A DNA stretch of 64,000 nt, taken from the NCBI GenBank assembly GCA_900323505.1, contig OOIN01000004.1, forward strand, positions 1,426,001 through 1,490,000, given 5' to 3'. The position numbers and the translations under genes were made by a program. The notes beneath the pieces are model-generated. The model had not been told where the DNA came from and ran no database searches. It saw nothing but the letters and a program-made list of their open reading frames with translations. The DNA comes from Ustilago trichophora (taxonomy: Eukaryota; Basidiomycota; Ustilaginomycetes; Ustilaginales; Ustilaginaceae). This document shows positions 56,948 through 64,000 of this stretch, piece after piece (position 1 is the first letter of the stretch; each line of letters begins with the position of its first letter).

Positions 56948-59900
56948 ATGGCGTCATCGCTTTCAGGGCCTACGAGCCTGGCAGGGCCATCGGCGCAACA
57001 GGTAGATGATGCCGACATCGTACAAGAGATGTACAGACTGCTGGGCAATCTGACTCGCAGCATTGTTCCGGCCACGCGCAAGAAACGAGAAGAATCGAAA
57101 GAGGAGCGAAGGGCACGTAAAGAGCTCAAGGATGCTCTTGACGACATGGGCTACGACATCATCGAACTCAAGGCTGAATCTGCTTCCTCAATGCGCCGAC
57201 AAGATCAAAGCATGGTCGTCGATTCAATCCGTCGCAAGATCACTAGACTGTCCGTAGACGGCGGCTACGAGTCTGCCAATCGCTTTGCCAACATTCTTTC
57301 CAGGCTTTCAGATCCACAGGGTCACAATCAGCTACGCAACTTACAGGGCATGCTGGAGTTGTTGGACTGCCTTGCTTTCACGGCGAGTGACCCCGGCGCT
57401 TTTGCAACTCCTGCCTCCCGTGCCGTCTCGTCCAACAGCAACCGACGAGAGGTCGATGCAAGAGCGACACCGTATACGATTGCTGACACACCCGCTACAA
57501 GTGCGCCTACTACCGCCCCGACCACCGTCGCGGGACGAAATGCAGAGCCACAGCTCGCAAGCAGCCGCACAGCATCATCGCGATCGCGCCCCGCCGTCGC
57601 CGATCCATTGCCAGTTAAGCCGGCCAAAGCGATACCCGAGACGCATTCTGCCGAGGCACCCACTCCGAGCGCGAAGCAGCTAATCTCAGCATCTGAACTC
57701 AGGGACAGCAATCGACCCCTCTCAAAGGCACAACTTCTTCAAAACCTCAGGCAACAACTGGGGAGAAAGCAGATCCCGGAGGACGAGCTGCTGCAGGATG
57801 TCGTCTTCCTCATGCAAGGCATCAATGGTCGCCACGTCCGCTTCCAAGAAGAATTCCAGTACGATACAGCACCAGGGCCAGAAGCGGAAGCTGCAGGTCC
57901 AACCAAGGTGGTCCGGGTGGTCTTCAACGAAGGCGAAGCAGGGTACATCAACGCTCCCACCAAACGGATCATCCACAGGCTCGCTGAGCTCGGCCAGCTC
58001 TACAAGAGAGTGTCCGAGTTCTCGCAGCAGAGAAGCACCATGCCTGCTTCGGGTCTTATCATGCAGAGCCTCTGCCATTTCATCTCGAACGAGCTGACGG
58101 GCTTCTATCGCCTTGTCGCCAGTCTCGAGGCGCAGATGAACTCGCAAAGGAAGATGGGCGTTGAGGATGGTATTCAAGCCGCAGGGCAGGAAGGGAGCGA
58201 CAGAAACACAGCGACCACCTACGTGACACTCAAACGCCTCTCGTTGTGGACCGAGGAGATGACGCTTCGGTTCCGACTGATGAGCACAATCATCGAAAGC
58301 TGTCAAGATGCCCATGGAGGCTCGCTCGTTTCGCTGATCCACTCTTACACGTTCAACGGCGACCCCTTCATCCAAAGGTTCACCTCTGGCCTGCTGGATG
58401 AAGTGTCGAAACCGTTCTTCCACTCGCTTTCGTTATGGATCTATGAAGGCGAGCTGCAGGATCCATTCCGAGAGTTCTTTGTCGAGCTCAATGACGATCC
58501 ATGCAAAGCCGGGCAGAGCCGCTCCAGTGCGAGCGGCGCGGACGGAGATGTGCCAAGCTTCAGCGATCTGGATGGCGATGCTGCATCGTTATGGCAAAAC
58601 AAGTTTGTCTTTCGCAAGGAGATGCTGCCGAGCTTCCTTCAGGACTCGTTTGGGCGCAAGATCTTTTCGACCGGTAAGAGTCTGAACTTTATCCGACAGA
58701 GCTGCGGCGACGGTGACTGGGTGGCCACACGCCACACCCTCTCGGGCCCTAGCGCTGAACTGCGATATACCGACCTGGCTGGTCTCGAGAGCACTATCGA
58801 AAGGGCGTTTACCAGCGCCAGCAAACGATTGTTGGACATCTTTCTCGACGAGTTCAGGCTACTGGAGCATCTTCGAGCGCTCAAGGATTATCTGATGCTG
58901 GCCCGCGGTGACTTTGTCGATCTTCTCATGGCATCGTTAGGACCCAGCCTGAATCGACCAGCCAACTCGCTTTTCCGTCACAACCTGACGGCTTCGCTTG
59001 AAACGGCCATCCGTGGCTCCAACGCGCAACATGATGATCCCGAGATCCTTCGCAGGCTGGATGCTCGTATTCTCGAATTCAGCACAGGTGACACTGGGTG
59101 GGATACATTCACGCTCGAATACAAGCTAGACTCGCCGGTCAACACAGTGCTGGACAACCAGGCTATGGTTGGATATCAGACAATCTTTACGCATTTGTGG
59201 AAGATCAAGCGGGTGGAGCTGGCACTCAACTCGAGCTGGCTCCGACTTCACGAGACGGGTACATCGCTGTGCAGGATCAAGCGAGGTACTGGGACCATGA
59301 TCCTTGCCGAGCTGCGTCGTGAATCGCAGAGAACGATGCTGATGCTCTCGGAGATGATTCACTTTATCAGGCAGATGCAAGGCTTTGCACAGCTCGAAGT
59401 GATCGAGTACTCGTGGAACGACTTGCTCAACTTTTTCTCGCGACGACAAGGAGATCTAGACGAACTGATCGAGAGTCACCGAGCGTATCTGAATGCCCTG
59501 ATCGGCAAGGTGCTGCTACGCGGTGGCAAGAGGGGATCGCAAGATTTCTTGGCAGGAGAGCTGAGAGCTCAATTTGAATCCATCCTCGCCTTTACGGTTG
59601 CATCCGACGATCTGACGCACTTTAGCACGCGCGAGCTGGCGCGCTTTGACATGGAGAACGGCACTGCAAAGGCGCCTACGGAGCGGGGTGCGCGATCGCG
59701 AACTGTGTCGATGACAGGGGCATCGGCGCTAGCTCCGTGTGATCCAGCTGAGCTGACTCGCATCGTCAAGAGGCTCACCGAGGCATCCGGGGCCTTCCAG
59801 GAGAGAATGGTATTGATCGTGGGCGCGCTAGAAAAGCATGCGAATCTGACTGTGCGAGATCTCGCGGTGCGACTCAATTTCAATGGGCGATACGAGGTGG

Positions 59901-60007
59901 CCACGCATCGGTCGAGTGGCGCAGCAAATGCTTCTACCTCGTCGGGAAGCGCTCTCCAGAGTCGCAAAAAGGAGGTTCCTGCCGCTACGGTTGCGGCTGC
60001 GTCTTGA
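56948..60007 (+). CDS. SPC98: Gamma-tubulin complex component 3 (GCP3/Spc98/Alp6)
   Basis: 1019 residues, no intron. The protein joins gamma-tubulin and GCP2 in the small complex that starts microtubules at the spindle pole body. The N-terminus (1-70) is helical (IVQEMYRLLGNLTRSIV), followed by a disordered linker to about 250. The Spc97/Spc98 core starts at about 280 with LLQDVVFLMQGINGRHVRF, which matches GCP3's 'YVFQGIDGKYIK' rather than GCP2. It continues with LAELGQLYKRV, GFYRLVASLE, HSYTFNGDPFIQRF, LWIYEGELQDPFREFFV and GKSLNFIRQSCGDGDW (GRIP1), then the gamma-tubulin-binding half (about 650-985: DNQAMVGYQTIFTHLWKIKRVE, HFIRQMQGFAQLEVIEYSWNDL). Length is slightly above human GCP3. Confidence 0.93.
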   Translation: MASSLSGPTSLAGPSAQQVDDADIVQEMYRLLGNLTRSIVPATRKKREESKEERRARKELKDALDDMGYDIIELKAESASSMRRQDQSMVVDSIRRKITRLSVDGGYESANRFANILSRLSDPQGHNQLRNLQGMLELLDCLAFTASDPGAFATPASRAVSSNSNRREVDARATPYTIADTPATSAPTTAPTTVAGRNAEPQLASSRTASSRSRPAVADPLPVKPAKAIPETHSAEAPTPSAKQLISASELRDSNRPLSKAQLLQNLRQQLGRKQIPEDELLQDVVFLMQGINGRHVRFQEEFQYDTAPGPEAEAAGPTKVVRVVFNEGEAGYINAPTKRIIHRLAELGQLYKRVSEFSQQRSTMPASGLIMQSLCHFISNELTGFYRLVASLEAQMNSQRKMGVEDGIQAAGQEGSDRNTATTYVTLKRLSLWTEEMTLRFRLMSTIIESCQDAHGGSLVSLIHSYTFNGDPFIQRFTSGLLDEVSKPFFHSLSLWIYEGELQDPFREFFVELNDDPCKAGQSRSSASGADGDVPSFSDLDGDAASLWQNKFVFRKEMLPSFLQDSFGRKIFSTGKSLNFIRQSCGDGDWVATRHTLSGPSAELRYTDLAGLESTIERAFTSASKRLLDIFLDEFRLLEHLRALKDYLMLARGDFVDLLMASLGPSLNRPANSLFRHNLTASLETAIRGSNAQHDDPEILRRLDARILEFSTGDTGWDTFTLEYKLDSPVNTVLDNQAMVGYQTIFTHLWKIKRVELALNSSWLRLHETGTSLCRIKRGTGTMILAELRRESQRTMLMLSEMIHFIRQMQGFAQLEVIEYSWNDLLNFFSRRQGDLDELIESHRAYLNALIGKVLLRGGKRGSQDFLAGELRAQFESILAFTVASDDLTHFSTRELARFDMENGTAKAPTERGARSRTVSMTGASALAPCDPAELTRIVKRLTEASGAFQERMVLIVGALEKHANLTVRDLAVRLNFNGRYEVATHRSSGAANASTSSGSALQSRKKEVPAATVAAAS

Positions 60008-60479
60008 TGATCTCATCTTTTTGTATGATTTGATTTCATCTGTCAAGTTAGATTATACCCTTCATCTTTGATCTACGAGGGGCGTGGACCTGCATCAGAG
60101 TGATCCGAAGCGAAGCGCCCAGTGTCTGACAGTATGTGTGATTTATCCCAGATGCCATGTGCTGGAGGATGCGATATGAGCTGATTCGCAGCGACGAGAC
60201 GATTGACAGTTTGGCCGGCATTTCGATGTGATCATCTCGCGGACACCTTTAGTCAATGAGAGCCAAGCTTTGACACAGGCAAAGACGATCTAGATTCAAC
60301 CCCGACATTGCCTCAGCCCTCTACGCGTCTTTTCTTGTCTTGGTTAGACAGCAGGCGAAACCATGCTCACCTTGCACGCTTCACGGTAGAGCTCAATTGC
60401 TCGTCATGTTCTCGCAGAATCCGAAGAGCAGATAGCTCGTTTTAGCATTGCTGCCAGCGCTTTGGACAGCATTGCTGCA

Positions 60480-60503
60480 TGAGCATGAGCATGAGCATGA
60501 GTA
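60480..60503. repeat. TGAGCA hexamer tandem
   Basis: Three perfect TGAGCA units and one variant (TGAGTA). Confidence 0.85.
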
Positions 60504-61122
60504 TGCGCACCCTGTACACAAATGTGCAGGGCCAATCTGCCTTGTGCTCGTTTTTCGCATCTCCCTGGAGCACGATTCAGGCTCCATCGGTCCGTCCAAG
60601 CATAGCCAAGCATAATCAAGACTCAATCAAGGAAGCTTGTTCTGATCGAATCAACAAATTCAAAGGTCAACCTTGTCATCTGATTTTGGTGATAACCGGA
60701 AAGGAAAAAGAGAAATGTCTCGTATCAGCCGCCCACTCAGTGTATGAGGCGTGAATCGAGTGGCCGAGACCTCACATCCCTTGCTTGGGAAAATGGTTTT
60801 TGGTTGAGAAAGATACGCGCTCCGCTGGCAGCCAAGTTGGCAGCTCGGACACAGTTCAAAAAGAGACTTTTTTGAGGATTTTCGAATCTGCAGCCGCTGC
60901 AGCGCGCATCTGGCTCCGAGCAACCTGATTTTCAGCACACTAACGTGTGGGACCGCCTTCCCCACCTTCTCTCTCTCTCTCTCCTCGCTCTCATCGACAC
61001 ACACCTCGCTTGGACAGCGCGTAAATCTGAAACGCAGCCAGACCCAGACGGGAAAGCACGAATTTTCAGGATGTAGTGATATGGAACAGCAACAGAGTTG
61101 GTTGGCGCGCACCCTTTTGGAA

Positions 61123-61170
61123 CGCACGCACGCACACAGACACACACCCACACACAGCGCACACACACCC
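61123..61170. repeat. CA-rich microsatellite
   Basis: Imperfect alternating C/A with occasional G. Confidence 0.75.
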
Positions 61171-61264
61171 TTCACACGCCAACGCCGCACCCGTTGCTTG
61201 CTTGTCAGGTCGCTGCCAGAGTCTTTTTTTTTCTCCCTTCGGGGGACCCGTGCCGCCCGTTGCT

Positions 61265-61300
61265 GGCTTGACTGGCTTGACTGGCTTGACTGGCTTGACT
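61265..61300. repeat. 9 bp minisatellite, four perfect copies
   Basis: GGCTTGACT repeated four times without mismatch, about 530 bp upstream of the RasGAP ATG. Confidence 0.95.
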
Positions 61301-61833
61301 CGTCTATTCTCGACTCTGCTTGCCTGCTGCGCCCTTTCTCGCTCTCTCGCTTGCTTGGTCAAGTTACTGCGCTTTGCTGCACAGTCGCTCCTTTGCCCCG
61401 ATCAGACGGGATCTGCGCTGCCGAACTACACCTCCCTCCGTCTCTCTCTCCCTGTTCCTTTCTCATATCCTTCATCTGACCCTGCTTGCTCCTTCTCATC
61501 ACCCTCAACATCCTCGATCTTACCTCCATATCGCACCCTGCTCGCAAGCTGCTTTGGGTCGACCATCCTCAACCCTCGCCGACTCACTCACGTATCAGCA
61601 GTCGCGCCTGGCCCTTTGCACCTGCTCGACCAACCTGGCCTATCTACTTACAGCTCGAAACGTTGTATCGGTATCGATCGGTCAAAGCTCCTCCTCGCAG
61701 CTTCCACCAAATCTTGCAACTCGATATAATCACGCAGTCCGTCCAAAAGACCATCCACAAAAAGGCGCCGAGAGCAACAATCTGTCTCCCCTTTTCACCC
61801 CGTGATCCCAGGCAGAGGCATACCTAGCTAAAC

Positions 61834-64000
61834 ATGGCCACCTTGCAGCAGTCCACAAATGGCGGCTATGCTGCCGCAAACCCTCCAATGTCGCCCATGG
61901 GCGAAGGCAGCGGCAGCCGAGACCGAAGCAACATGATGAGCAAGAGGCTCACAGCTGCTAGCCTTAGCAATCGCAACACCAATCGATACTCGGTCACCGC
62001 CCTCTATTCAATGGCAGCAGAGCAGGATGTCGAAGTAGAAGACGACCTCGCTCGCGCTCAGAAGCGCTTGAGAGAACTCAAGGGCCGCATCTCGGCCCAG
62101 TCCAAGAAGAACTTTGTCCTCGAACGAGACGTTCGATATCTCGACAGCCGCATTGCTCTTCTAATCGCCAACCGCATGGCTCTCGATGAACAGAGCGAAG
62201 TCGCTTCCACCCTCGAGGAGACCGACCCTACCGCTGTCGGAACCACGTTGGACGACCGGAAGATGCAGCAGTACGGTAACCTCTTCTTTCTTCTTCAGTC
62301 CGAGCCAAGGCATATCGCAGCACTCTGTCGTCTAGTCAGTTTGGCAGAGATCGACACTCTCCTCCAGACTGTCATGTTTACACTTTACGGTAATCAGTAC
62401 GAAAGCCGCGAAGAGCATCTGCTACTCACCATGTTCCAGTCCGTCCTTTCCGCCCAGTTCGAGACCGCCACCGAGTTTGGATCGCTTCTCCGTGCCAACA
62501 CTCCCGTATCGCGCATGATGACCACCTACACTCGTCGTGGTCCCGGTCAATCTTATCTCAAAAGCGTCCTCGCCGAGCGCATCAACAGCCTCATCGAACA
62601 CAAGGATCTCAATCTCGAAGTCAACCCTTTGAAGGTGTACGAGCAGATGATCAACCAGATCGAAGAAGACACGGGCAGCCTGCCACCCAACCTTCCACGA
62701 GGTGTCCCCGCCGAAGTTGCCGCTGAAAATGCCGATGTCCAGGCTATCATCGCTCCAAGGCTGACAATGCTCATGGAGATTGCAAACAGCTTCCTTCTGA
62801 CCATCATCAACTCGATCGACGAGGTCCCCTACGGTATCCGCTGGATCTGCAAGCAGATTCGCAGTCTCACCAAGCGCAAGTATCCTGATGCAACCGAATT
62901 TGCCATCTGCTCTCTGATCGGAGGCTTCTTCTTCCTTCGATTCATCAACCCCGCCATCGTAACACCGCAGGCCTACATGCTGGTCGATGGTCCTCCCGCC
63001 AAGCACCCTCGTCGCACGCTCACGCTTATCGCAAAGATGCTTCAGAACCTCGCCAACAAGCCATCTTATGCCAAAGAGCAATACATGATGTCGCTCAACC
63101 CCTTTGTTGAGAACAACAAGACGCGCATGAACGCCTTCCTCAACGCCCTTTGCGATGTCGGCGACTTTTACGAGACTCTGGAGATGGATCAGTACATGGC
63201 CCTTTCCAAGAAGGATCTCCAAATTCAGATCACGCTCAATGAGCTCTACAACACGCACTCGCTGGTCGCGCAGCACCTCGACATTCTGGCTCCCAATGAC
63301 AAGCATCATCTTCGCATTCTCATCGATGAACTTGGAGCCTCTCCCGGCCAGGTACCACGCAAGGAGAACCGCACGCTGGACTTGCCTCTCTTTTCGCGAT
63401 GGGAGACGCCTATTCAAGACCTCACCACCGCCTTCATGTCTGAGAACAATGTCACCCAGAACGACATCTTGTACATGGAGACCAAGTCGATCTTTGTCCA
63501 GCTTCTGCGTTCGATCCCCACGCTTGCCGACAAGCGACCCATCAATCTTCCCCAGATTGCAGAGCGCGCTGCCACAACAAAAGATGCCACACTCGTGCGA
63601 AAGGGAATCAAGGTCAAGGAAATGCTGCGTGAGCTCGAGGAGCTCAAGGTGGTAGATCGACGAGACGGCTACAATCTCATGACGGATGAAGTTGCAACAG
63701 AGCTGACGCATCTTGGCAACATGCGTGAAAAGGTCATGCAGGAAATGCGCAGCCTTGAGGCTGTCTACAAGACCATCTGCGAGCACAACAACTACATGCG
63801 CAGCCAGCTCGACACCTACAAGAGCTACCTGCAAAACGTACGCATGACCAGTGGCAGTGCCAAGGACAAGAGCGCTGGCGGTGTCGGTGTCATCTCGGTC
63901 GGTGGCAAGGAGAAGAAGGCACCCAAGACACAAGCACTTGGTCCTTACCGCTTCACTCATGCACAGATGGAAAAGGACGGCATCATTGTCGAGAGCAACG
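61834..64000 (+). CDS. gap1: Ras GTPase-activating protein, Gap1/Sar1-like (3' partial)
   Basis: 722 codons are present; the frame is open to the window edge. RasGAPs switch Ras off by speeding GTP hydrolysis. After a Ser-rich start, a coiled segment (about 65-115) contains SKKNFVLERDVRYLDSRIALLI, near-identical to fission yeast Gap1. The RasGAP domain (about 150-410) includes LLRANTPVSR with the likely arginine finger R220, YTRRGPGQSYL, and the FLRFINPAIV signature at 367-376. The RasGAP C-terminal domain (about 540-680) follows. Fission yeast Gap1 is about 766 residues, so only a short end should lie beyond the window. IQGAPs share the core but have an N-terminal CH domain and IQ motifs, absent here. 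An apparent GT...CAG at 62276-62316 is coding. Confidence 0.93.
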   Translation, partial: MATLQQSTNGGYAAANPPMSPMGEGSGSRDRSNMMSKRLTAASLSNRNTNRYSVTALYSMAAEQDVEVEDDLARAQKRLRELKGRISAQSKKNFVLERDVRYLDSRIALLIANRMALDEQSEVASTLEETDPTAVGTTLDDRKMQQYGNLFFLLQSEPRHIAALCRLVSLAEIDTLLQTVMFTLYGNQYESREEHLLLTMFQSVLSAQFETATEFGSLLRANTPVSRMMTTYTRRGPGQSYLKSVLAERINSLIEHKDLNLEVNPLKVYEQMINQIEEDTGSLPPNLPRGVPAEVAAENADVQAIIAPRLTMLMEIANSFLLTIINSIDEVPYGIRWICKQIRSLTKRKYPDATEFAICSLIGGFFFLRFINPAIVTPQAYMLVDGPPAKHPRRTLTLIAKMLQNLANKPSYAKEQYMMSLNPFVENNKTRMNAFLNALCDVGDFYETLEMDQYMALSKKDLQIQITLNELYNTHSLVAQHLDILAPNDKHHLRILIDELGASPGQVPRKENRTLDLPLFSRWETPIQDLTTAFMSENNVTQNDILYMETKSIFVQLLRSIPTLADKRPINLPQIAERAATTKDATLVRKGIKVKEMLRELEELKVVDRRDGYNLMTDEVATELTHLGNMREKVMQEMRSLEAVYKTICEHNNYMRSQLDTYKSYLQNVRMTSGSAKDKSAGGVGVISVGGKEKKAPKTQALGPYRFTHAQMEKDGIIVESN

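Larger units (their letters stand above)
60008..61833. other. Intergenic region and long 5' leader of the RasGAP gene
   Basis: 1.8 kb. It contains four kinds of simple repeat: TGAGCA units (60480-60503), a CT run (60968-60984), a CA-rich stretch (about 61123-61170) and a 9 bp minisatellite (61265-61300). From about 61200 on the sequence is CT-rich. The open frames there (for example 61076-61729) run through low-complexity repeats and are not supported as genes. Confidence 0.6.

Noticed and set aside
61076..61729. 217-codon frame upstream of the RasGAP gene
   Set aside because: It runs through the CA repeat, the 9 bp minisatellite and CT-rich leader sequence and overlaps two other frames; best read as 5' UTR.
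62276..62316. Possible short intron (GGTAACC ... TTCTTCAG) in the RasGAP gene
   Set aside because: The sequence translates in frame to YGNLFFLLQSEP, which matches the same segment of fission yeast Gap1, and about 40 bp is too short for an intron.

Overview
The window reads as nuclear DNA of a basidiomycete smut fungus (Ustilago/Sporisorium-like). The reasons are large, mostly intronless genes, a few short GT-AG introns with CTAAC-like branch sites, long intergenic regions, and protein families typical of that group (a basidiomycete 'macrofage activating glycoprotein'-type secreted protein, a delta-9 desaturase with fused cytochrome b5, a SIRT1-like Sir2). This is inference; the species cannot be fixed from sequence reading alone. 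No rRNA or convincing tRNA gene was seen, and there is no CRISPR array.

Layout, left to right. 1-13 kb: the C-terminal end of a gene running in from the left, a Ser-rich GPI-type wall protein (-), an ERCC6L2-type SNF2 helicase (+), a carotenoid cleavage oxygenase (+) and, convergent with it, a makorin-like RING/CCCH protein (-). 13-22 kb: the ribosome-biogenesis GTPase NOG2 (+, one unusually long intron), Sir2 (+), a membrane-anchored adenylate-kinase-like protein (-) and cystathionine gamma-lyase (-). 22-25 kb: a 3.4 kb stretch without a recognisable gene, serving as divergent promoter space. 25-35 kb: an abundant-type secreted glycoprotein (+), a five-exon DUF427 protein (+), the decapping enzyme DCP2 (+), a DHH-family exopolyphosphatase with a hydrophobic N-terminus (+) and a TVP38/VTT membrane protein (-). 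37-49 kb: serine hydroxymethyltransferase (+), OLE1 desaturase (+), a Rax1-type RGS membrane protein (-) and a PAS-kinase-type Ser/Thr kinase (-). 51-64 kb: KIN17 (+), a non-autonomous inverted-repeat transposon (MITE), a Cys-rich probable GPI protein (+), gamma-tubulin complex protein GCP3/Spc98 (+) and a RasGAP related to fission yeast Gap1 that runs off the right edge (+).

Most genes are housekeeping genes with no operon-like logic. Loose themes are one-carbon/sulfur metabolism (SHMT, cystathionine gamma-lyase), RNA and ribosome biology (NOG2, DCP2, KIN17, makorin), genome maintenance (ERCC6L2-like, Sir2, KIN17) and growth or polarity signalling (RasGAP, Rax1-like, PAS-kinase-like, GCP3). 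Three convergent pairs have 3' ends only about 190-220 bp apart.

The most noteworthy unexplained structures are a 772 bp MITE with 45 bp terminal inverted repeats and TA ends; an intergenic-only 9-mer (GTACAGTAC) that recurs far more often than expected and forms a perfect 20 bp palindrome; a 484 bp NOG2 intron with possible internal structure; a series of seven leucine-rich motifs in the DCP2 tail; and Kex2-like sites at the C-terminus of the secreted glycoprotein.
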